From Epiperipatus broadwayi (lineage: Eukaryota; Onychophora; Udeonychophora; Euonychophora; Peripatidae): a DNA stretch of 64,000 nucleotides. Positions 55,385-64,000 of this stretch are shown here, in pieces. Position 1 is the stretch's first letter. Every line of letters starts with the position of its first letter. Where the stretch lies: assembly GCA_028023455.1 (NCBI GenBank), contig JAQFVV010006306.1, positions 671,001 through 735,000 on the forward strand. Direction: 5' to 3'. Both the position numbers and the translations under genes were made by a program. Below the pieces are notes generated by a model. It ran no database searches. It saw only the letters and a program-made list of their open reading frames with translations, and was not told the origin of the DNA.

Positions 55385-57850
55385 TTGTAACTATTAGTTG
55401 CATGGAGATTTATAATCATTATGAAACAGTGTATGATCAGAGATTAATTTCCTTCTGCACAGTTAATTTACTAGATAAATATTTTTTTCATATATACTGT
55501 ATATAGTATTGTTCCTAGTTTTATGTGTTAATGTATCCTACATAAGATTTAAAAATTGTTTAATAATAATGTCATTTTAAATGAATAATGCTAGATAACT
55601 ATTTATTAAAACAATACAACAAACCATACCATACATCTTTTTATTTAATAATGTATTAATTAATTTGATTTCCTAAATTAAAAATTCTTTAGAACAAGGA
55701 AAACACTGTTTCTAACATGGAGCAAGATTTTCTAAATGTAAATTTATATATAATATGAATACTTTTCATTATAACACCAAGATATACTTTATAATTATAT
55801 ATTAGGTTTATTTTAGTGAAGTGTTTGCACTAATCATTAAACAATAGTAGAAAATAAATAAATGTAATGTCAATGCTGATCTATCTAATAAAATAAAATT
55901 GGTTGATGATCACATGTTTAAAGAATTCATACGCATAATATCAATTATTTAGTAAGAATGTTAAAAAAATTATTAGCAAGAAAAAATATCAATTCAAAAG
56001 TGACTGGAAATGTATTTAAGCACGTGTTAAAATAGTTCAACAAAAATAATATTTATTGAAATTTCATAGACATTTTTTTTAAAATTATTAATAAATTTAA
56101 GATAAGGTAATCAATAAAAATCTGTAACAAAGAATATATTACTCTTTAGTGCTTGTCAATAAAAAACAAAATATATGCATTATACAACATTATTTTATCT
56201 CAAGAGTATGTAAGTTAATATAAAGTTTTCATTTTTACCACCAAGATTGTGGAATTCTACATTTATATTAAAGAAATCAAATGTAAGTTTTACTAGGATC
56301 TTATTTTCTTATGGCAAAAGTTTCCTCGATGTCTTTAATAGACCTGCTGTGACATATTCATCCATCGATAATTATTCTAACTTTGCTATCTTGAAAAATA
56401 TTACCTACATAGGATCTTTGGATAAACTAAATTTTATTTTTAAAAAAAAGAAAAAACAAACAAACACTTATTTACCTTATAATGATGACTACATTTATTC
56501 TAATCAAAATAATGACAATCAGTGGAGGAGACTGAACTTTTTTAATGTCCTCCAAAATGGAAATGAAAGCATCCGTTTCTTTGTGACAGAATTTTTGCAT
56601 CACAGCATAGTTTAAAATGTAAAATTAGCAGTGAAAGCAAGATTTTCAGTAGCACATTTATTCCAATCGGAAGATTATGTAATATTGAGGTAAAAAATTT
56701 TTTTTTTCTTTTTAGAAGATTGTAAATGTATTTAATTCGTTGTTTATTTACAGATTTGTTTCAGAGATAGAGTTTCAGTCACAGCAGGTCTAATACCAAA
56801 GTATCCTTTAATATTATATTTGTAGTAGCGTAAAGCAATTAGCATGTTATTTCGTTTAATTATTCAAAATGTATTTATTTGCTGCATCGTATGAAATATG
56901 ATGTTGTTGTTTTTTAATGAGTATTGAATAATCGTTGCATCATGTATATATATATTGTTAAATAACTATAAATTTCCAATTCATTTTTAAATTTGAACGA
57001 AAAGTAATAATAGTATGAGTTTACTTGAAAATGTATTTTGAATTCGAACTCTCTTTAGTTATTTCTTATAAGTTATCTCTTGCCATTAATAAAGAGAGTA
57101 AAAACTTATAAAATCTTGCAGCAAATCAAAATGTTTAAAATGTTTGCTTTTTTTTATTTTTCAATATTTTAGGTAAAATAGTTTTATTGAATCAAATGAA
57201 ATTATTTGTTGAATGTATGATAACTATGCAATATTATTTTGTAAATGGGTATCTAGCTATTCTTAATTAGATAATGAAACAAAGATGGAAAGCAGTTCAA
57301 ACCCCATGCCATAGCAATTGGAAAGCTCGATGAATTTCTCCTGCGAAGGCTACTTAACAGATCTCGGCTCTCCAGTGGGTTATTTAAGCCTATTTTACCT
57401 GCTTTATTATTGCACTAGATGTTTTAAATTTTTGCATCCATTATTTTTTTAAAAATGACACCTTTTTAATACAGTCTATATAGTTATAAGTATTTGTAAT
57501 TTTAGTTTGTAGATAGGTCTAGGAATAAAATTAAAGCAATTTTGAACAATTTGGATTGACCACACTACTCGATACGCACATCCATTAGAGAGTAGTATAA
57601 AAATGATGCAGGAAATAAACTGCCAAAGTTAATAATCTATTGTTAGAGGAAAAGATCATGTATAGGAGTCTGTAAAATGAGTTTGGAGAACTGGAAGGAT
57701 AAGAGCGGAGATGTAATTGTTAAATAATTATTCATTTGACATTAAACACAAAGAGATGAGACTTGTATAAGTGATAAAAATTGATAATTGTTAGATTTTT
57801 AATAGTTTTTATTCTAATTAATATAACTTTTTATTTACAAATATGTGTAT
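55385..57850. other. Intronic DNA, nothing recognised
   Basis: Contains a 122-codon plus-strand frame (56247-56615) with low-complexity K and N runs and no motif, and a slightly GC-richer patch at 57280-57380 with an AGTTCAAACCCC block resembling a tRNA B box but no A box that I can place. Confidence 0.4.
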
Positions 57851-57856
57851 TAACAA

Positions 57857-58433
57857 TCATTAGGGATCACTCCACTACATATGCGCTGTAAACTAATAAA
57901 TACTTTTAAGGAATACTGTACTGTCCAAACCCAAGATACAGTCTTTTGGAAAGATAGAATGAATCCACTCTATCTTTTTAACCTAAATGTATATAGATTA
58001 AATCTTACGCATTTGGAAATGAGAGTGTGAAGACATTAATTAATCACTTTTAATTCCATTTGCTATGTTTTAATTATTGACGTCTGTGAAATTTTTACAG
58101 TTTACCGCACATCAGTATCAGATGTAATATTAAACATATATATAATGAGTTATGCTTAATATTACATCTAATACTGATGTATTGTAAATTGTAAAAATTT
58201 TGCAGTTGTCAATAATTAAAACATAGCAAATGGAATTAAAAGTGATTAATTAATATCTTTCCAAGTGCTTAAGATTTGCCTATGCATGTATTCTTAGGTT
58301 AAAAAGGTAGAATGGATTCATTCTATCTTTTCAAAAGATTTTATCTTGTGTTTGGAAAGGAGGGTATTCCTTAAAAGTGTTTATTAATTTACAGCACATA
58401 TGTAATGGAATGATCCCTAATGATTGTTACAGA
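57857..58433. repeat. Foldback repeat with ~275-bp arms
   Basis: Left arm from CAATCATTAGGGATCACTCC (57857) and right arm ending in its inverse (about 58433) are near-identical; the centre is around 58140. Shared blocks: GATACAGTCTTTTGGAAAGA, AATTAATCACTTTTAATTCC, ATTACATCTGATACTGATG-type. The outer part matches fragments at 34.5 and 51.9 kb. No coding capacity. Confidence 0.78.
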
Positions 58434-58501
58434 TTAAAACATAGCATTATATAAATAAATAACTCATTATAAATATATATATATTATAGGATTGTAATAA
58501 A

Positions 58502-59065
58502 TTGGGAAGTAAATCAATCTTCACACATGCAGTTTTTTTCAAAAATATAATTGACACGCATTCACCAGTAAGCAAAGATTTCAAAGAACAAGCAAATTCA
58601 CTTGTCCTTCAAGCTTATCTATGTATAAGCCAATCTTTCCTTACAGTGCATTATTCAGGGCTTGAGTCTATTATATGTCTGGTCTTTTTTTTTTTTAAAA
58701 CAATGTTCAAATTGTACAAACATAATTCAAATATTACAGGAGAGAGAATTTATCTCATGTTTAATCACCTGCCATTAATGTATTATAATTTAGAATCTAA
58801 ATACGTTGATAAATATTTCTTTTTATACAGAGCTGTATTTATTGTAGTAAATTTGGAAGTAAATCAATCTTCACACATGCACTGTTTTTTTAAAAAATAT
58901 AAAACACACACTCACCAATAAGCAAAGATTTCAACTTGTTCTTCAAGCTTAGCAATTATAATAAAAAAAAACAGCCTATGTGTGAAGATTGATTTACTTC
59001 GGAATTTATTACAATAAATACGACACTGTATAAAAATAAATATTTATCAATATTATGTGATTCTG
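58502..59065. repeat. Direct and inverted copies of a ~110-bp block
   Basis: GGAAGTAAATCAATCTTCAC is found at 58504 and 58855 (direct) and inverted at about 58980-58999. The block around the second copy (58805-58885) and 58976-59060 form a foldback including ACAGTGTCGTATTTATTG-type sequence. The 139-codon plus-strand frame across it is repeat-derived. Class unknown. Confidence 0.65.
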
Positions 59066-59069
59066 GAAA

Positions 59070-61850
59070 TATAAGAGCGTTAAATAAAGTACTGCTATGA
59101 GATAAATAATTTCCAAACACATATTTCTTTACTTCATCGGATATAAATTTTGCACAAACATAAAGATATAAACATGCATATAATTTTGGAATTGTTGTAT
59201 CAGATAGAAAGGAAAACGAAGTTATAAAAAAGCAATTAATAAGGTTTATAGAAACTTTTTGAAATAATAATTATGACAATTTTAACTGACTTAATGAATA
59301 GTCTGCCTTACATACTTTAGATAAATTAAATTGTTATTAATTGGAAGGATAAAAATCTAGACAATCAAAATAATCAAATGATTTTTCTACCACGAAACGA
59401 CTTCTTATAATCTATATTTAGATTTATTTAGAATTTGGAAACTGAAATATTTATTCTTTTATTAAGGTTTTTTTCTGATGGCGTAAAAATAAATCAGTAA
59501 TATTAATGCTGATTTAGTGTATTGTGTTTAATCCTTACAACATATTAATTTATTGACGATGAAATTGAGAGATTATTAGATTACTTAATTAATTTTTACT
59601 TTTCTATTCTTTGCTTTATTGCTTTTTTTTTTTTAGTTTTATTTGCTTTCATTATTAATTTAAACGCTTTAATCATAAAAATATATTTATTGAAATGTTA
59701 TTTGTAAATTTGTTTATCGTAGTTCATGTCTTCTACTAAGGGTATGCAATTTCAACGTGAAAGAAGAGAATCATGTAACAATTTATTGGAAATTCAGGCA
59801 GGTTCTAATATTAAAAAAAAAATTCATATTTTATTGATAAATTTAATTCAATATTGTGTTATACAAGTAGTGAAATTTATTAAATAAAATTTAAAAGACT
59901 ATATATATTTAATTTACTTATATTTAAATTATTTGTGTGTGTGTATGTGCAATTGATATATAAATTGTATTTTATTTGTGTATATATATTTAAATATATA
60001 CACATTTTATTTACATTATAATTATTATAATCTGCCTGTGTTCATTTATGAAAAATTAGTTTATTAATTTGCTCATGATAAAATAAAAAAATGTTTCTTT
60101 TGTGAGATTCAATTTCACAAGAAGAAAATCAAAATTCAAACTAGACATTAAGAAGTCTCAGTCTTTTAATCACAAATAATTTATTTAAGAAAGAAAATTT
60201 TGATCTCGAGATTTATATATAACTGGCATTCCTCAGATGTGGACTGAAAAGTATTTCACTGAAAACAGTGTTGATATTATTTAAGCACAGCAAATTGAAA
60301 AAATATAGAAAAAAAAATCATTCTTCAGATACCAAAAAAATAGTATTTTTTTTTCTTTCTATGAATTAAAGATGGTTAAAGCAGCATCCAAGTTAAATAC
60401 TAAAATATTATGAGGAAAAAGGCAATCCAAAAATATGTGGAAAATGAATGATAATTGGGCAGGATTAATAAACAAAAATTTTCATTTGTATTGAATGTTT
60501 TCTAATTAGAATATATTTTTGATTATTTTGAATACAATTATCACCAATATAATCTAATTGGAGCTGTTCACTACTATTTTCTAATTATTCTTTATTTTCC
60601 AAATATGTTTGATAGAATTTTTTAAATATTCCATTTGATTAAGATATAGTTGTGAGGTAATAATTTACTATTTTACTTCAACGATATTAATGACTGGTTT
60701 TTTAATTTTTCTTTCTGTTACTTTATTATACGGTGTTAGTTGAATAAAATTAGTATTGCTAATCAATTTTTTTTTAAAGTAACTTTTATATAATTGAGGG
60801 CAGTGAACAGTATTTCCAAATGGGGGTGTGGGGGGAAATATTGTACTTATTGTCATCTTGGCTAGTACAGATTGAATATTGTTTAATTGTTGGACTTAGT
60901 CATTCAAAAAATTATAATTATAAAAAGGAAGCTTAAAAAATATTCTTTCATTTAATTGTTTTAAAAAGATGATTAAGTTTAAAAAGTATTACATTTAATT
61001 TTGTAATTTAATATCAAATTTTATTTTTAAAAAAATTAACTGAAGATAATATTTAAAAAAAATTTTAATTTATTATTTAAATTTACTTTATTATAAAGAA
61101 ATCTTGCAATGCATATGATTTGAGAATAGAAATTTAAAATGAAATTGTGAACTTATTGTTTATTTTTCGTAGACAATTGAAAATCGGTAATGGTTAAATT
61201 GATCTGATTTTTTTGAATTATTAATTTTTTTTTTAATGAATTACTTTATAAATAAGCATTTATTTTTATAGCGTCTTTATACAATTGTAATTACATTCGA
61301 ATATCGGCAAATTGTAGTCTTTGCATAGTGGTTTTCTCTATTGTGCATAGCAGTTAGTGAAAGTCAGTAATGTGTAAATTGATTTAATTTTTTAATAATT
61401 GAATCTTTTATAAATGAGTTTATATAAATTATAGTCTGTTATATGTTTGATCCATTGTGATGTGAAAGCTACTAGATATTAAAATACTTCCCTCTGCTTT
61501 TCTATTTTTATTTGTTTTTAGGGTACGTATCTAATATAGCGAACTTTTTATTTTTAAATATGCAATCGATAGTTGAGAATTAATATGTTCTATAAATATT
61601 CATTTAACGTACAGATAAATATGCTTTGACCTTATTTTTTTAACATTTTGACTGTTTCATAAATAAGTTGCACTATTAAATTTGTAGCCTTTGTGTATAT
61701 TTTTGCTAAGCCATGTTGACTGACTTAAAAAAATAATAAAATTTTTGCAATTTTTTAATTTGAAGGTTTCAGAATTAATAGCATTCAATCTGTATTATAC
61801 AAAATTCAAAAAGCGGTTATCCTCTTAACCCATCTAATAATAATGATTTT
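59070..61850. other. Long AT-rich intronic stretch
   Basis: No gene or element ends recognised. At 59725-59800 an acceptor-like CGTAG precedes an open stretch (SSTKGMQFQRERRESCNNLL) ending at CAG|GC, but it lacks a GT donor and any KAT5 similarity that I can see. Confidence 0.45.
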
Positions 61851-62075
61851 TAAAACAAGCAAAACTCACTATACGTATTGCCATACACAGTAAGCTAGAG
61901 TAATTGCCAGAAGGTTTGTGCATAAAATCCCCATCTAGTGCCTACTCATCCAATATCCCCAGACTAGTTTCTGGCTTGTGGAAATACATATAGTGAATTT
62001 TGCCTGTTTTAATAACAGTTATAAGCAAGCATAAGAAATGGTGATCATGTGATATTTATTGGCTTAATAATGATT
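61850..62075. mobile_element. Core-deleted family A hammerhead repeat
   Basis: Minus-oriented half from GCAAAACTCACTATACGT to the hammerhead region, where GAAACTAGTCTGGGGATA is intact (61955-61978, minus) but the CTGATGA core and stem I 5' strand are gone. It then meets an inverted end (TAGTGAATTTTGCCTGTTTT), giving a short foldback. Confidence 0.65.
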
Positions 62076-62859
62076 TTTCTGAGGGTAACAAATAAAGTAA
62101 GCATAAAAACAAAATTATTACATAAAATAAATAAGCAATATTATTAATATGGCCAACTCATAATGTAAAGTCATTAGAATGCTGTTTTAATTGGTAATCG
62201 TTTTTTTTTTTTTTTTTAAAAAACATCAGACAAATACATATTAAAAATAAATTAACCTTATTGAAATTTACTGAATTACAGAAAATACAATCTTATTTGA
62301 CGTTTCATTCCAACTCTGATGTATATAGGATTTAGTTGATTTCAGATGTCAGTATAGGCAAATTTAATCATCAAAGTTGATAGCATAGCTTTTTGGATTG
62401 ATTTAGTAACTTTTAAAAACTTCAAAAATTTGTCCTGGAAGGGACAGGGCTATTTTATGTATACAATTCTTCAAAATATTTAGATTCAGTTTATCTCGAA
62501 AGTCAACATAATCCATTGCCAGATTTTCTTGGTATGGGGAGATATGATTCATCTACAAATCTGAGAAAGAATTTAGAAATCAGAAACATCACGTGATTGC
62601 TTTTTTTTTCCAAAGAGAAAAGTATTTTGCACTTATAATTTTATTTATTAAATTTATGATATTAAAGTCCATAATAATTAAGAATTCACATTTGTAAGAT
62701 GTTAAGATTTCAAAAAAAAAAAAAAAAAGGGTAATTTTTTCAGGCCAGCATATCCAAAGTTGTTTTGAATGTTTTCAATTTTTTGATCATTCAAGCTTTT
62801 ATTCATTTTAGTTTTTATATATTCAGTGGCAAACCAAGGAATGCAAATGATTCATACAC

Positions 62860-63045
62860 TTTACTACTGTTACACAATGCTTTATTTACCATCCTCTTTT
62901 ACAGTTTACAGTTTCGATTGCCCCAGCAATCTTCTTCAGAACTTTATATCTCCTAAGTTCTGAAGAAGATTGCTCGGGCAGTCGAAATTGTAAATTGTAA
63001 AAGAGGGTGGTAAATAAAATATTGTGTAACAGTAGTAAAGTGCAT
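62860..63045. repeat. Foldback with CTGAAGA-hairpin-GAAA motif
   Basis: Arms 62860-62945 and 62950-63040 are inverted copies. In the right arm: CTGAAGA (62960-62966), stem II GATTGC/GCAGTC around TCGG (six pairs), GAAA, then TTGTAAATTG. Core and stem II fit a hammerhead; stems I and III are not supported. It groups with the 5.4- and 24.5-kb motifs. Confidence 0.65.
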
Positions 63046-63584
63046 GGATGATTTAGTATTATATGATATACATTTGGCAATGCAGTAAGAAAAATTAGTT
63101 ATTATGCTTCTTGAAGAATGCAAATGAGTATGCTAGAAGGTAGGCATCCAGTTGTTAATTGCTATAAAGCTAATTTTGATGCTTTATTATTGAATTTGTT
63201 TGTTCTTTAAAATTTATAACATCTATCTGCATTGTTGTGTTAAAAGTTATAGGATGTTCAAATATGATAATGTTTTCAACACATGGATCCTTTATTATGT
63301 TTAGTATTTTCTAATTCTAATATTAATTTGCGTTATGTAAGCACTGAACAAAGCAATATTTATTAGAGAATTCTTGGAATACTTCTTTTGGGATTAGAGT
63401 CTGCATAAAATAGAAATCCATTTAATCTATTGTGCTGGGGTTGTTGGTTTTTTGTGTGAGCATATAAATAAATAAAGAGAATAGCAAAATGTGAATGACC
63501 TTTTATAATATATATATAAATCATTGAAGAGAGTAATAAAATGTTAATGAAATATATATATATTAATTATTGTAGAAAAGAAAA

Positions 63585-63958
63585 AATGAATGAGAATATA
63601 GGTATTGGATGGAAAAATAGTAAATCATTAAAAAAATTAGTAAGTAATGCAAAAATAAGAAATATATGATAAGAGTGATAAGATAGGAATAGTTTATAAT
63701 ATTATGTGTAAAAGATGTATGATGATATATATAGGTCAGTCAGCGAAAAGTAAAATAGAAAAAGGTAAAGAGCATGTCAGAGCAATAAATAGGAAAGATA
63801 TCAAGTCAGGACTGTTTTGCCATTTTTTAGGAAACAGGACATTTTATGGAATGTGAAGAAACTATTGAAGTGAGCAAATATTGTAAAAATTATGAAGAAA
63901 GAAAAGTACAGTATATGAGACAATGTATATACAAAAAAATAAAGAGAAATGTATGAAT
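63585..63958 (+). pseudogene. Penelope-like GIY-YIG endonuclease fragment
   Basis: With frame changes, the plus strand reads GIGWKNSKSLKKLVSNAKIR, GIVYNIMCKRCMMIYIGQSA (GIY-YIG, both motifs good), KIEKGKEHVRAINRK and GLFCHF, then in another frame TGHFMECEETIEVSKYCKNY and ERKVQYMRQCIYKKIKRNV. Gap structure and motif order match the copy at 46.1-46.9 kb. It keeps YIG, unlike that copy. Probable stops: three or more. Confidence 0.75.
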
Positions 63959-64000
63959 TTAGTACAAGGGCCAATAAAGTTGGGAGGAAAATGGACATTA

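Noticed and set aside
58502-58921. 139-codon plus-strand frame
   Set aside because: Covers direct and inverted copies of a dispersed repeat; the protein sequence repeats with the DNA.
59725-59801. Possible KAT5 exon after CGTAG
   Set aside because: No GT donor (CAG followed by GC), and the residues do not resemble any KAT5 segment.
1-64000. CRISPR arrays, operons, bacterial promoters
   Set aside because: Repeats are dispersed, palindromic or TA-flanked; the spliced KAT5 exons show this is eukaryotic DNA.

Overview
The window looks like animal genomic DNA: very AT-rich, with split genes using GT/AG introns of 1 to 15 kb, and packed with decayed transposable elements (Penelope-like, RTE- and jockey-type LINEs, gypsy LTR, hAT, Ginger-like, TA-target miniature elements, a tRNA-derived SINE). 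Nothing bacterial is present: no operons, no long intact reading frames, no Shine-Dalgarno sites. The element mix and the hammerhead-bearing repeats suit an invertebrate such as a mollusc, chelicerate or cnidarian. I cannot fix the phylum from sequence alone.

The only host gene I recognise is a plus-strand homologue of the MYST histone acetyltransferase KAT5/Tip60. Four confident coding exons (5949-6020, 16210-16355, 22783-22887, 24172-24240) and one candidate (39247-39291) encode the chromo barrel and the basic linker. The first exon(s), the zinc finger and the catalytic HAT domain lie outside the window, so nearly everything else here is probably intron of this one gene.

Region by region: 1-2.2 kb holds a small MITE, a Ginger-like element with a cysteine-rich relic and a foldback. 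5.4-7.5 kb holds a foldback, KAT5 exon A and a TA-flanked MITE. 12.1-17.4 kb holds hammerhead repeats, nested Penelope fragments and a 200-bp-arm palindrome. 20.2-31.1 kb holds further hammerhead repeats around exons C and D. 31.5-38.6 kb holds an RTE endonuclease relic, a tRNA SINE, a jockey-like LINE split by a hAT element, and Penelope direct repeats. 40.5-48.8 kb holds several Penelope fragments with foldback terminal repeats, a second hammerhead type, a possible solo LTR and two adjacent TA elements. 49-55.4 kb holds an RTE 3' end, a foldback, an internally deleted gypsy element and a tandem hammerhead dimer. 57.8-64 kb holds foldbacks, a foldback pair with a weaker core motif, and a final Penelope fragment.

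The most striking system is a set of about twenty repeat copies, in several sequence families, that share the layout of a type I hammerhead ribozyme: CTGANGA, a stem II hairpin, GAAA, then a very short palindromic stem III (ACTAGT, ACCGGT, ACCATGGT or ATACGTAT), a cleavage-type H base, and a stem I strand that pairs back upstream. Some copies sit in direct tandem with periods of 379, 420 and about 450 bp. Others form head-to-head palindromes. This resembles the retrozymes described in animals and plants and the hammerheads of Penelope-like elements, which are abundant in the same window and could provide the reverse transcriptase.
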